A stretch of 64,000 bases of DNA from an uncultured Pelagibacteraceae bacterium. Its GTDB lineage: Bacteria > Pseudomonadota > Alphaproteobacteria > Pelagibacterales > Pelagibacteraceae. The stretch covers positions 80,175 through 144,174 of the forward strand of contig CABYYJ010000001.1 in NCBI GenBank assembly GCA_902523185.1. The letters run 5' to 3'. The notes beneath the pieces were generated by a model that was not told where the DNA came from, made no database searches, and saw only the letters and a program-made list of their open reading frames with translations. The position numbers were made by a program, and so were the translations under genes. Shown here piece after piece: positions 25,413 through 34,580 of this stretch; the first letter of the stretch is position 1, and each line of letters opens with the position of its first letter.

Positions 25413-25436
25413 TAGGGCCGGGTAACTCTGGCCCTT
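25413..25436. terminator. Bidirectional terminator hairpin
   Basis: AGGGCC and GGCCCT pair around a 10-nt loop between the azgA-like stop and the convergent phosphoribosyltransferase stop, which it overlaps. This is one of the most G+C-rich points in the region and sits exactly where two transcripts meet. Confidence 0.6.
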
Positions 25437-25962
25437 AATTCTTATGATGTTTCTCTATTAAGTCCTCAACCTTAATTTCTTCATAATGCTCAAACGGTTG
25501 GACAATCCAAGGATTGCTGTCTAATCTCTGTGCGCAATAATCAGGTTCAAAAGTAGAGTCTTTTTTCTTCCACAAGACAGCTGTTTTAATTTTTTTTATT
25601 TTCCCTTTCAAAGGTGGATATTTTTTCAACCAATCGATACTTTTGTTTAATGTAATTCCAGTATCTGACAAATCATCACATAATAGAATATTTCCACTCA
25701 TTTCTTGAACGGTTGAACTCATTTCTCTTGAAAAAACTAAATCTCCTTGTTGATCTTCGACGCCCTCACCAGAATAGGACTCTACCGCTAAATAAGCGCA
25801 TTTAAGTTTAAACACACGACTTAATACATCAATGATCGGAGCACCCCCCCTCATAATTCCAATGAGTAAATTAGGCTTAAAACCACTTTTATGAATTTGT
25901 ATGGCTAGTTTCTCTACGATTTGATTGTACTCTTTCCAATCAATGATAAGTTTATCTGCCAT
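25435..25962 (-). CDS. Purine phosphoribosyltransferase (hypoxanthine/xanthine-guanine type)
   Basis: Transfers phosphoribose from PRPP to a purine base. The PRPP-binding motif NILLCDDLSDTGITL is clear, as is the N-terminal LLIGIMRGGAPIIDVLSRVF. The length of 175 residues and the C-terminal NPWIVQPFEHYEE fit Gpt/Hpt-like enzymes of alphaproteobacteria. Its place beside a purine permease supports a salvage role. Exact base preference cannot be read from sequence. Confidence 0.87.
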   Translation of the reverse strand: MADKLIIDWKEYNQIVEKLAIQIHKSGFKPNLLIGIMRGGAPIIDVLSRVFKLKCAYLAVESYSGEGVEDQQGDLVFSREMSSTVQEMSGNILLCDDLSDTGITLNKSIDWLKKYPPLKGKIKKIKTAVLWKKKDSTFEPDYCAQRLDSNPWIVQPFEHYEEIKVEDLIEKHHKN

Positions 25963-25995
25963 GAAGAAAGCTAATTTATTTTAAAGGAGTTGTAA

Positions 25996-26283
25996 ATGAA
26001 AGGATATGTAGTGTGTGTTTATAAAAATATAAATAATGAAGAAAAGTTAAAGGAATATGCAATCAAAGCTAGAGCAGCAGTTGAAAAATATAAAGGTAAA
26101 TTTTTAATAAGAGGTGGTAGATCAACATCTAATGAAGGGGATAAATCTCCAAGAACAGTAATAATTGAGTTCCCATCCTATGATGAGGCGAATAATTTTT
26201 ATAACTCAAAAGAATATCAAATTGCGCATTCGATTCTTAAGGGTTTTGCAGAACGTCAACACCAAACAGTTGAAGGGATTTAA
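25996..26283 (+). CDS. DUF1330 family protein, 95 aa
   Basis: A small ferredoxin-like alpha/beta protein with the family pattern: KGYVVCVYKNINNEEKLKEY, KFLIRGGRS, RTVIIEFPSYDEANNFYNS and YQIAHSILKG. DUF1330 proteins are related to dimeric alpha-beta barrel monooxygenases, but no activity is established. A ribosome-binding site AAAGGAG lies 7 nt upstream of the ATG. It overlaps the convergent alkA-like gene by 4 bp. Confidence 0.85.
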   Translation: MKGYVVCVYKNINNEEKLKEYAIKARAAVEKYKGKFLIRGGRSTSNEGDKSPRTVIIEFPSYDEANNFYNSKEYQIAHSILKGFAERQHQTVEGI

Positions 26284-26903
26284 TACTGAATTGGTTCATC
26301 ATCAATACTACGCCAAAGGTACCATGTGGCAACTGAACAATAGGGAGTAAATTTTTTATAAAGTTTATTCAAAAAACTTTTTGGAGGATAATATTTCTTT
26401 TTATAGTTATTAGAAATTGCTCTAAGTAGACCGATATCCTGTAACGGCCATATATTTGATCGATTATAAGTAAATAATAATATCATTTCAGCACTCCACC
26501 TTCCGATCTGTCTAAGATTTGACAAATAAATTATAGCATCCTCATCACTCATTTTATTAATCAATTTTGGATCAAATTCTTTTTTAACAAATTTAATTGA
26601 CAGTTCTTTTATGCCCAAAGCTTTTTGTCTACTCAAACCACAAGATTTCAGTTGAGATAATGACAACTTAGATACATTAACAGGATTAATTTTTTTAGAT
26701 TTCATCTGAAACTTTTTAAATACTGAATTTGCTGCCGAAACACTTATTTGTTGACCAACTATACTTTTGCAAAGAGAATAAAAGATATCTTTTCTAGTTG
26801 TTAAGAACTTGTCATTATATTTGAGTATGAGATTTTTTAGAACCTTATCTTTTCTTGATAAAATTTTAATAGCTTTTAACCAATAACTTGGACAATTTCT
26901 CAC
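26280..26903 (-). CDS. DNA-3-methyladenine glycosylase II-like (HhH-GPD family)
   Basis: Base-excision repair glycosylase of 207 residues. It shows the family sequence SIVGQQISVSAANSVF, the helix-hairpin-helix LRQIGRWSAEMIL, and the catalytic aspartate in IWPLQDIGLLRAI. Like other short AlkA-type enzymes it lacks the N-terminal extra domain of E. coli AlkA. Its ATG overlaps the stop of the EamA gene upstream by 4 bp, so the two are coupled, although no functional link is evident. Confidence 0.87.
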   Translation of the reverse strand: MRNCPSYWLKAIKILSRKDKVLKNLILKYNDKFLTTRKDIFYSLCKSIVGQQISVSAANSVFKKFQMKSKKINPVNVSKLSLSQLKSCGLSRQKALGIKELSIKFVKKEFDPKLINKMSDEDAIIYLSNLRQIGRWSAEMILLFTYNRSNIWPLQDIGLLRAISNNYKKKYYPPKSFLNKLYKKFTPYCSVATWYLWRSIDDEPIQY

Positions 26904-27778
26904 GGTCTAGAACTTACCACTTTTTTTTTTAGTTCAGACTCTCTCATAAAAATGATTACAGAACTGACTATTATTAATCCAGCTCCAACTAGTGTTAAAA
27001 GTTTTGGTATTTCACTCCATATAAAATAACCTAACAAAATTGCAAAAACTAGATTTAAATATTTAGTTGGAGTTACTAGTGAAGCTTCAGCAAACCTTAA
27101 TGAAACAGTTAAAAGTATATTAGCCACTGAACCGACAAGTCCTGTAAAAATTAAAAGAAAAAATTCAAACGTATTTGGCATTACCCATCCGAATGGCAAG
27201 GTGAATAATCCTACAATCATACTTAAAAGTGAGAAATAAAGTGCTATTCTATAATTAGGTTCTGTTGAAGAGAGACTTCTTATGCTTAAAGCAACACAAG
27301 CAAAAAAAATGCAAAAAATGATTGGAAAAATGTAATATATATTCAATTCTTCATAAGCAGGTTTTACAATTAGCAACATTCCAAAAAACCCAATTAACAC
27401 TGCAAGCCATCTTTTAATTCCAACTTTTTCTGATAAAAAAAATATTGATCCTAACGTAACGAAAATAGGGCCACCAAAAGTTAAGCTTACTACATCAGCT
27501 AAAGGTATTTCTCTAAGTGCTATAAATAAAGCAATTATTGCTAACGTGCCTGTAATTGCTCTAAACGCATGCAACTTGGGTCTACTTGTTTTATAAAAAG
27601 TTTTAAATTCACTTCGAGGAACAAGCATCAAAATCGGTATTAAGCCAAAAAAGAACCTTGAAAACAAAACTTGACCGACAGGAAACATATCTAACCATTT
27701 TACACTGGCATCCATCATCGCAAAACATGCGACTGATGCAATACCGTACAATACGCCTAATTGATTTCGTGTTAACAA
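26900..27778 (-). CDS. EamA/DMT-superfamily transporter
   Basis: Inner-membrane protein of 292 residues with about ten hydrophobic segments in two EamA repeats, starting LGVLYGIASVACFAMMDASV and ending LTLVGAGLIIVSSVIIFM. The VSLTFGGPIFVTLGSIFFLSE segment is the usual end of the first repeat. Family members export metabolites or amino acids; substrate unknown. The gene diverges from msrA with only 32 bp between starts. Confidence 0.88.
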   Translation of the reverse strand: MLTRNQLGVLYGIASVACFAMMDASVKWLDMFPVGQVLFSRFFFGLIPILMLVPRSEFKTFYKTSRPKLHAFRAITGTLAIIALFIALREIPLADVVSLTFGGPIFVTLGSIFFLSEKVGIKRWLAVLIGFFGMLLIVKPAYEELNIYYIFPIIFCIFFACVALSIRSLSSTEPNYRIALYFSLLSMIVGLFTLPFGWVMPNTFEFFLLIFTGLVGSVANILLTVSLRFAEASLVTPTKYLNLVFAILLGYFIWSEIPKLLTLVGAGLIIVSSVIIFMRESELKKKVVSSRP

Positions 27779-27810
27779 TTTAATATCCTCAATATCTGTA
27801 TAATTAACTT

Positions 27811-28257
27811 ATGAAGAAATGTACACTCGGACTAGGGTGCTTCTGGGGCCCTGAGGAAAACTTTAAAAACAAACCTGGCATAATAGACACTGAGGTAGGC
27901 TATGCTGGTGGGCATAATCCTATCGTATCATACGAAGAAGTTTGCAAGGGAAATACTGGTCATGCTGAGGTTGTAAGATTAACTTTTGACGAGAAAATAA
28001 TTTCCTTCAAAAAAATCTTAGATTTGTTTTTCAAGATGCACGATCCTACTCAAAAAGATATGCAATTTCCCGATATTGGAACTCAATATCGAAGTGAAAT
28101 CTTTTATGAAGATGAAGATCAAAAAAAAGAAGCTGAAGAAGTTCTAGAAATTTTCAATAAAGAGCTTAATGGAAAAATTCAAACAAATATTTCTCAAATT
28201 AAAAATTATTGTAAAGCAGAAGAATATCATCAAAGATATTTTGAAAAGAATAGATAA
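27811..28257 (+). CDS. msrA: Peptide methionine sulfoxide reductase MsrA
   Basis: Repairs S-methionine sulfoxide in oxidised proteins. The catalytic motif GLGCFWGPEENF carries the active cysteine (near residue 10), and GYAGGHNPIVSYEEVCKGNTGHAEVV and DIGTQYRSEIFY follow in order. At 148 residues it is a short form. A further cysteine in KNYCKAEEYHQ may act in resolving. The stop overlaps the sseA start (TAATG), so the two sulfur-handling genes are coupled. Confidence 0.94.
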   Translation: MKKCTLGLGCFWGPEENFKNKPGIIDTEVGYAGGHNPIVSYEEVCKGNTGHAEVVRLTFDEKIISFKKILDLFFKMHDPTQKDMQFPDIGTQYRSEIFYEDEDQKKEAEEVLEIFNKELNGKIQTNISQIKNYCKAEEYHQRYFEKNR

Positions 28258-29075
28258 TGAAACAACTTGTTAATACAGAATGGTTGGAAAAAAATATTGA
28301 TAAAGTAAAAATACTAGACGCTACCTGGTGTTTGCCTAATTCAAATAGAAATGCTGAAGAAGAATTTAAGTTGAATCATATAAAAAATTCAATTTTTTTT
28401 GATATTGACAAAAATTCAGATCAAAATACTTCTTTACCACATATGCTGCCGTCAAGACAAAAATGGGAAGACATTGTTTCCAATCTAGGTTTAAAAAACT
28501 CTGATCATATAGTTGTTTATGACAATTCTGATGTCTACAGCTCTTGCAGAGTTTGGTACACTTTTATTTACTTTGGTCATGATGTTAATCTTATTTCAGT
28601 GTTAGATGGAGATTTTAAAAAGTGGTTAAAGGAAAAAAGACCAACTTCTAAAGAATCTACAAAAATTTCTAGGACAAACTATAAAGCTAGAGAGCATACA
28701 TCTATTGTTATAAATAAAAAACAAGTCGAAGATAATATATCAAGTAAAAAATTTGAGCTCATAGACGCTAGGAGCAAACAAAGATTTTTAGGTCTACAAC
28801 CTGAACCAAGACAAGGGTTGAGAAGTGGTCATGTTGAGGGTTCTAAAAATTTACCTTTTCAATTACTTTTAAACGAAGATCGAACTTTTAAAAAAAGAGA
28901 TGAATTGATCAATATTTTTAACCAAAATCAAATAGACAATAACAAAGACATAGCTTTTACATGTGGATCTGGTGTTACTGCATGTATTTTAGGACTAGCT
29001 AATTCTATCATAAGTGGTAAAAAGCCAATTATCTATGACGGCTCATGGTCAGAGTACGGACTAGAAAAAAAATGA
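28257..29075 (+). CDS. sseA: 3-mercaptopyruvate sulfurtransferase (two-domain rhodanese)
   Basis: Two rhodanese domains, 272 residues in all. The active-site cysteine is in the C-terminal loop CGSGVTA, which is the mercaptopyruvate-type sequence; thiosulfate sulfurtransferases usually have a basic residue there. The N-terminal domain includes LLDATW-like ILDATWCLPNSNRN and HIKNSIFFDID. The enzyme transfers sulfane sulfur to acceptors such as cyanide or thioredoxin. It ends overlapping the RND adaptor gene by 4 bp. Confidence 0.9.
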   Translation: MKQLVNTEWLEKNIDKVKILDATWCLPNSNRNAEEEFKLNHIKNSIFFDIDKNSDQNTSLPHMLPSRQKWEDIVSNLGLKNSDHIVVYDNSDVYSSCRVWYTFIYFGHDVNLISVLDGDFKKWLKEKRPTSKESTKISRTNYKAREHTSIVINKKQVEDNISSKKFELIDARSKQRFLGLQPEPRQGLRSGHVEGSKNLPFQLLLNEDRTFKKRDELINIFNQNQIDNNKDIAFTCGSGVTACILGLANSIISGKKPIIYDGSWSEYGLEKK

Positions 29076-29944
29076 AAACATTTTCTAAATTAAAAATTTT
29101 TTTAATCATCTTTTTTATTGGTATTTTCGCGATTATAGCTGCAAGACATTTTATTGGCTTGCACTTCAAAAAAAAGTTTAGTGTAAGGCCTGCTCCAGGA
29201 GTAATCGTTGAACAAGTTGAAACATCTTTGTTTTATAAAAGCATTGAAACATTTGGAACTGCTATTGCTCAAAATTCAAAGACTTATAGAATTAAAGAGA
29301 GTGAAGTATCTGGAAAATTAAATATTGAAAATAGATTTGTAAAAAAAGGTGATGTAATTTTAAGGCTTAAAAGCGGTGAAGAAATAATTGCTGACTATGA
29401 AGGGAAATTAGGTAAACGGGAAATCGCTCAAGGTGTTTTGGGCTCGGAAAGTTTAATAGTGACTTTGGATGATTTAAAAAAGATAGTAATAGATATCAAA
29501 GTTCCAGAAAATTATGTGAGTATACTTAAAAAAGGATTAAGGGTAGATGTCACGAGTTCGGCATTTAATAAAATTTTTCAAGGAAAAATTGAGACAGTGA
29601 GTTCAAGAATAGATCCTTCTACAAGATCAATTTTATCTAGAGTTTTAGTAGATAATTCAAGTTTTGAGATCATTCCAGGGCAATTAATGACTGTAAAAGT
29701 TATATATGATGAAATAAATCAAATCGGTGTCCCTGAAAGTGCCGTAACAATCCAAGGAAATACCGCTTTTGTTTATACAGTTAAAGATGATACTGCTGAA
29801 AAAAAAGATATTAAAATAGGTAAAAGAAATTTCGGTAAAGTTTCTGTTGTATCTGGAATAAATGAAGGTGACTTGGTTATTACAGAAGGTGTCTCAAAAG
29901 TAAGAAATAATGCTAAAATAAAAATTATTAATCCTAGAAATTAA
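29072..29944 (+). CDS. RND efflux periplasmic adaptor (membrane fusion protein), short form
   Basis: I choose the ATG at 29072 (ATGA overlap with sseA), which gives MKTFSKLKIFLIIFFIGIFA, a typical N-terminal membrane anchor; an earlier in-frame start at 29045 adds nine basic residues and is less likely. The 290-residue protein has both halves of the lipoyl domain almost adjacent (VSGKLNIENRFVKKGDVI, then IIADYEGKLGKREIAQG), a beta-barrel domain and a membrane-proximal domain ending GDLVITEGVSKVRNNAKIKI. The long alpha-helical hairpin that reaches the outer-membrane channel in AcrA-like proteins appears to be missing. It forms an operon with the RND pump. Confidence 0.88.
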   Translation: MKTFSKLKIFLIIFFIGIFAIIAARHFIGLHFKKKFSVRPAPGVIVEQVETSLFYKSIETFGTAIAQNSKTYRIKESEVSGKLNIENRFVKKGDVILRLKSGEEIIADYEGKLGKREIAQGVLGSESLIVTLDDLKKIVIDIKVPENYVSILKKGLRVDVTSSAFNKIFQGKIETVSSRIDPSTRSILSRVLVDNSSFEIIPGQLMTVKVIYDEINQIGVPESAVTIQGNTAFVYTVKDDTAEKKDIKIGKRNFGKVSVVSGINEGDLVITEGVSKVRNNAKIKIINPRN

Positions 29945-32900
29945 ATGTTTTTAACAGACTTATCTATAAAAAGACCTGTCGTAGCATCAGTAATGAGTTT
30001 GGTACTAGTGATTTTTGGTCTTGTTACTTTTCAAGAAATTCCCACTGACGAGCTTCCAGACGTCCAGCCTCCTGTTGTAACTATTCAAACTGATTATAGG
30101 GGAGCCTCCGCAGAGATAGTTGACACACAAATAACTCAAAAAATTGAGGATTTTGTTGGAGGAACACCAGGTTTGGAAACGATTGACTCTTTTAGTGAAG
30201 ATGAAAGCTCAAGAATTACACTCACGTTCGAAACTAGTCTAGATTTAGATGATGTTGCTAACGATGTTAGAAGTTCAGTATCAAGAGTTTTAGATAATTT
30301 ACCGGATGGAGCAGAACAGCCTGAAATTTTCAAGCAAAGTGCAGGGATGAGGACTACTATGTGGTTGTCTTTTAATTCTGAAACAATGACTGATTTAGAG
30401 TTGACTGATTATGCTGATAGATATTTAACTGACACTTTTTCGACTGTTGATGGTGTGGGAAGAGTTCGTCTTGGTGGTCAAAGAGAACTTTCGCTCAGAG
30501 TTTGGCTAGATCCAATCGCTTTAGCTGCGAGAGATCTAACCACTCAAGAAGTAGAAGCGGTGCTAAGAAGTGAAAATACAGAATTCCCAGCTGGGCGAAT
30601 TGAGTCAAAGGATATTGATCTCACTATAAAACTCGATAAAGCTTATAAAGAAGTTGAAAATTATAAAAATCTACCTCTAAAAAGAGCTAAGGACGGTTCA
30701 ATTATAACCTTATCAGATGTTTCGAAAATCGAATTAGGAGCTGAGTCAACAAGAACTCTTTTTAAAGGCAATGGAAAGCAAGTTGTTGGAATAGGAATAT
30801 ATCAACAATCTGATGCAAACACCATCGCAGTAGCTAATGGGATCAAAAAAAAGATAAAAGAATTAAAGCCAAGCTTACCACCAGGTACTACCTTAGAAGT
30901 TTCATTTGATAGAAGTAATTATATAAAATCTGCTATTAAAGAAGTTTATAAGACACTGATCATTGCATTAATATTGGTGACTGTTATTATTTATCTATTT
31001 CTAGGCAACCTAAGAGCTTTGGTTGTACCTTTAATAGCGTTACCAGTTTCATTAATCTCAACTTTTTTATCAATTTATATTTTTGATTTTTCAATAAACC
31101 TTTTTACTTTGATGGCCTTAGTTTTAGCTATCGGTATTGTAGTTGACGATGCCATTGTGATGCTTGAAAATATAGTGAGAAGAATAGAGTTAGGAGATAC
31201 ACCTTTAGTTGCAGCCTATAAAGGAGCTAAACAAGTATCATTTGCAATAATTGCTACAACTGTTGTGCTAGTAGCAGTATTTGTTCCTCTTATTTTTATA
31301 AAAGGAATCACAGGAGTGCTTTTTACTCAAACAGCAATCACTCTTGCATCGGCTGTAATTATTTCTAGTTTTGTTGCACTATCATTAAGTCCAATGTTGG
31401 CTAGTAAATTTTTGCAAAAAAATATGCGAAAGTCAAAAATTGTTTTAAAATTTGAAAAGTTTTTAAAAGATCTCACATACCTTTATAAAGTTTCACTATT
31501 AAATTGGATAAAGAAAAGAAAAACAATAACTATTTTTTTATTGGGAACACTTGCATTAACAATATTCTTTTTTGATTTTGCTAAGAAAGAATTAATTGCA
31601 CCTGAAGATAGGGGGGCATTTTTTGTAATTGTAAAAGCTCCACAAGGATCTGGTTTTAATTTTACCAAAGATAGAGCAGAAAAGATTGAGGAATTGTTAC
31701 TTCCAAGTGTAGGTAAAGGTGAATATAGAAAATTAATTATGCGAGTTCCAGGTTTTGGTAGGTCAGCTAAACAAGTAAATAGTGGTTTTATAATTGTTCT
31801 TTTAGAGCCTTGGGCTAAAAGAGATCGTCATGGAGTTGAGATAATGAGAGAGTCTTTTGGAAAAATTACAAAAGTGCCAGGTGTTTTGGCTTTTCCAATA
31901 ATGCCTCAGGGGATAAGGACTGGAGGAATAGAAAGTCCAATCCAATTTGTTATTTTAGGAAATACATATGAACAATTGATTGAGTGGAAAGAAATAATTA
32001 AAAAAGAGGCAAGAAAAAATCCTGGTCTTACTTCTATTCAAGATGACTTTGATCTAAACAAACCTCAATTGAATGTTAAGATAGATCAAAAAAAAGCTGC
32101 TGATCTCGGAGTCTCGACAGAAGATATTGGAAAAACTATAGAAACAATTTTTGGTTCTAAAAGAGTTACAAACTTTACGAGAGATGGAAAAGAATATTCT
32201 ATAATTTTGCAAGGTGATATCAAAGATAGACAAGAACCAGATAGTATAAGTAAAGTTTTCGTAAGGTCTAAAAATAATGGAAAGCTTGTATCTGTGTCAA
32301 ATTTAGTTACTTACGATGAAGAGGGACAATCTCCGTTCTTAGCTAGGTACAATAGACAAAAAGCAGTCACTATCTCGGCAAGACTTGTGGGAGACTATTC
32401 ACTTGATGAGGCTCTGAAGTTTTTAGTAAGTGTTGTAGAACAAAATACTCCTCAAGCAAAAATTGCTTATAAAGGTGAAAGTGAAGAGTATAAAAAAACT
32501 AACACTGAACTTTATGTAATATTTGCTTTAGCATTAATTACTGCTTACCTAGCCATGAGTGCTCAATTTGAAAGCTGGAGGCATCCACTAACAATTATGT
32601 TAACTGTGCCTATGGCTATTCTTGGTGGATTAATTGGTTTACTAGTAGTTGGGTCTTCATTAAATGTTTATAGTCAGATAGCCTTAATAATTTTGATCGG
32701 TCTCTCAGCTAAAAACGGTATCCTAATTGTAGAATTTGCAAATCAGTTAAGAAAGGAAGGAAAAAATTTAGAAGTCGCAGTTTTTGAAGCGGCGGCGATA
32801 AGATTAAGACCCATTCTTATGACAAGTATCTCAACAATAATTGGTGTTTTACCACTTATTCTTGGGACTGGACCTGGTGCCGCAAGTCGATTAACAGTTG

Positions 32901-33040
32901 GAATAACAATATTTGGTGGAATGTTATTCTCAACATTTTTTACTCTCTACGTAATACCTACTGTTTATACAATTGTTGGAAGAGGAACTAAGAGGATGGA
33001 TGCTGTTGAGATTGAATTACAAAGGCAGCTTAAAAAATAA
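29945..33040 (+). CDS. RND multidrug/solute efflux transporter (HAE-1/AcrB family)
   Basis: Proton-driven inner-membrane pump of 1031 residues with the usual twelve membrane segments and two large periplasmic loops. The N-terminus LSIKRPVVASVMSLVLVIFG, the proton-relay pair in IGIVVDDAIVMLENIVRR, the lysine in LIGLSAKNGILIVEFANQ, and RPILMTSISTIIGVLPL are all intact. It starts one base after the adaptor stop. No outer-membrane channel gene is in the operon, so a TolC encoded elsewhere is presumably shared. Substrate unknown. Confidence 0.93.
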   Translation: MFLTDLSIKRPVVASVMSLVLVIFGLVTFQEIPTDELPDVQPPVVTIQTDYRGASAEIVDTQITQKIEDFVGGTPGLETIDSFSEDESSRITLTFETSLDLDDVANDVRSSVSRVLDNLPDGAEQPEIFKQSAGMRTTMWLSFNSETMTDLELTDYADRYLTDTFSTVDGVGRVRLGGQRELSLRVWLDPIALAARDLTTQEVEAVLRSENTEFPAGRIESKDIDLTIKLDKAYKEVENYKNLPLKRAKDGSIITLSDVSKIELGAESTRTLFKGNGKQVVGIGIYQQSDANTIAVANGIKKKIKELKPSLPPGTTLEVSFDRSNYIKSAIKEVYKTLIIALILVTVIIYLFLGNLRALVVPLIALPVSLISTFLSIYIFDFSINLFTLMALVLAIGIVVDDAIVMLENIVRRIELGDTPLVAAYKGAKQVSFAIIATTVVLVAVFVPLIFIKGITGVLFTQTAITLASAVIISSFVALSLSPMLASKFLQKNMRKSKIVLKFEKFLKDLTYLYKVSLLNWIKKRKTITIFLLGTLALTIFFFDFAKKELIAPEDRGAFFVIVKAPQGSGFNFTKDRAEKIEELLLPSVGKGEYRKLIMRVPGFGRSAKQVNSGFIIVLLEPWAKRDRHGVEIMRESFGKITKVPGVLAFPIMPQGIRTGGIESPIQFVILGNTYEQLIEWKEIIKKEARKNPGLTSIQDDFDLNKPQLNVKIDQKKAADLGVSTEDIGKTIETIFGSKRVTNFTRDGKEYSIILQGDIKDRQEPDSISKVFVRSKNNGKLVSVSNLVTYDEEGQSPFLARYNRQKAVTISARLVGDYSLDEALKFLVSVVEQNTPQAKIAYKGESEEYKKTNTELYVIFALALITAYLAMSAQFESWRHPLTIMLTVPMAILGGLIGLLVVGSSLNVYSQIALIILIGLSAKNGILIVEFANQLRKEGKNLEVAVFEAAAIRLRPILMTSISTIIGVLPLILGTGPGAASRLTVGITIFGGMLFSTFFTLYVIPTVYTIVGRGTKRMDAVEIELQRQLKK

Positions 33041-33629
33041 TATATTTATTTTTATCTAGATTTTTTTTACATAGCTTTAATTGTTTTCTATATTTAATTG
33101 CCATATCCTTAACCGACTTAGCGTATATTATAGCTTTTTTATCTTTTGAGTAATTTTTATAATCTCCCCAGCCCTTGTAATATGCTAAATACTGTCGATA
33201 AGGATCTTTTTTTGAAATTTTTAATATTTTATTTGTTTTATGAATATACCACCCGATAAAATCTACTGAGTCTTTGAATCTTGCCCTTGTAGCTAGAGGA
33301 TTGTTTGTTTCGCTTTTATATTGCTCCCAGGTTCCCTTCACTGCTTGAGAATATCCAAATGATGATGAAGGTCTTTTAAATGGAATTACTTTAAATAATT
33401 TTGTTCTTGGAGGTTTTGCAAGCCAGTTAAAGTCACTCTCTTTTTTAACAAATGCTAGTTGTAAATGAATAGGTGCTCCCCATTTTTCATAAGAAGCCTT
33501 GGAGTGTTTGTACCACAGATATCTCTCTTCAAAGATAGCACAACTATTTTGAGTATTTTCCGGAATTGACGAACAGGCACCTAAAATTAAAAAAATTAAC
33601 ACAAATATTATTTTTTTAAAAGGAATCAC
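33030..33629 (-). CDS. Lipoprotein with lytic-transglycosylase-like domain
   Basis: The signal FVLIFLILGACSSIPE has a lipobox (LGAC). The mature part shows an SLT-like layout: LAFVKKESDFN with a candidate catalytic glutamate, then SSSFGYSQAVKGTWEQYK matching the GxxQ-x-x-x-x-TW pattern of goose-type/SLT transglycosylases, and YLAYYKGWGDYKN near the end, similar to the Y-x-GG segment. The 199-residue protein probably trims peptidoglycan from an outer-membrane anchor. It is third in a minus-strand run VanZ, nuclease, transglycosylase and overlaps the convergent RND gene by 11 bp. Confidence 0.8.
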   Translation of the reverse strand: MIPFKKIIFVLIFLILGACSSIPENTQNSCAIFEERYLWYKHSKASYEKWGAPIHLQLAFVKKESDFNWLAKPPRTKLFKVIPFKRPSSSFGYSQAVKGTWEQYKSETNNPLATRARFKDSVDFIGWYIHKTNKILKISKKDPYRQYLAYYKGWGDYKNYSKDKKAIIYAKSVKDMAIKYRKQLKLCKKNLDKNKYIIF

Positions 33630-33649
33630 TTATTAATTTATACTAAAAA

Positions 33650-34147
33650 TTAGTTAAGCTTTCTCCATTTTTCTGGACTTATAAATTTCCCTTGCCATAA
33701 TCCTAATTTTTTTTCTTTAGCAAAATCTTCATCTGGCACATATTTTTTTGAGTATCTTCTATATGCTATTGCGTATCCATTTCTTACCATCCACTGATTT
33801 AGGTTTATTTTTTCTTTATAACATGTAGCAATATATCTTTTGTATTTATCTTTTGTTGTAAATATACATTTAATTTTTGATCCACGAATTTTGCTTATTA
33901 ATTTTTCTTTTGAAACTTTCCCGCAGCTATAATCTTTGTAAAATGTGAAACCAATTATAGATGAAACTTTTAAAGACTCTTTTTGACATTGTTGTCTCAT
34001 TTCTGGGGCATCTATACCCTCTAATCTAAATTTATAATTGTTTATATGAATTGTATCGCCATCTATAATTTTTGGTAATCCGGATATTTCCTCTGCGGCA
34101 CCGTTAGAAATAAAAATCAAAAATATAATTATAAAACGCGTAAACAT
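33650..34147 (-). CDS. Exported staphylococcal-nuclease-like protein
   Basis: A signal peptide (FIIIFLIFISNGAAEE) precedes an SNase domain of about 140 residues. IDGDTIHINNYKFRLEGIDAPE contains the calcium-binding aspartates plus the catalytic arginine and glutamate (split here as DGDT, RLEGIDAPE), and KYKRYIATCY carries the second catalytic arginine. The enzyme should degrade DNA or RNA outside the cytoplasm, possibly for nutrient uptake. The start lies directly against the stop of the VanZ gene. Confidence 0.88.
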   Translation of the reverse strand: MFTRFIIIFLIFISNGAAEEISGLPKIIDGDTIHINNYKFRLEGIDAPEMRQQCQKESLKVSSIIGFTFYKDYSCGKVSKEKLISKIRGSKIKCIFTTKDKYKRYIATCYKEKINLNQWMVRNGYAIAYRRYSKKYVPDEDFAKEKKLGLWQGKFISPEKWRKLN

Positions 34148-34540
34148 CTAGTTTTTTAGTTTTTTTAAAAATTTAAATATAAAATATGCCATCAGTACAC
34201 CCAAACTATTTGCATATAAATCGTTTAGTTCAAATGCTCTGTTAGGAATAAAGAAATGTAAAAATTCTAAGATTATTGAGATCAAAAATAAAAAAGAGAA
34301 GCTGTTAACAAATTTTTTATGATTATTTCGCAAAAAAAAACCTAAAATACCAAGATAAAAGAAGAATATTAAATGGTTAATTGATGTTCCTAATGGATTT
34401 GAAATAAGATCTGGTTGCCTTCCCAAGTTTCCATAAAGTAAAAAACCGATTAAACTTCCTGGAAATAAATAAAGAATCAGTAGAATTATAAATGAAAAAT
34501 AGAATAAATATTTAGAGGTAGAGAAGATAATATTTTTCAT
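34148..34540 (-). CDS. VanZ-like membrane protein
   Basis: A 130-residue protein with four hydrophobic segments. The pattern SINHLIFFFYLGILGFFLR and ISIILEFLHFFIPNRAFELNDLYANSLGVLMAYF matches the VanZ family, whose conserved H/E/Q, R, D and N-x-x-G positions are visible. The family's function is poorly known; VanZ itself gives low teicoplanin resistance in enterococci. It is first in the run with the exported nuclease and the transglycosylase-like lipoprotein. Confidence 0.78.
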   Translation of the reverse strand: MKNIIFSTSKYLFYFSFIILLILYLFPGSLIGFLLYGNLGRQPDLISNPLGTSINHLIFFFYLGILGFFLRNNHKKFVNSFSFLFLISIILEFLHFFIPNRAFELNDLYANSLGVLMAYFIFKFLKKLKN

Positions 34541-34580
34541 TTAGATTTTGATATAGTACAAAATAACATAACTAAATTAT

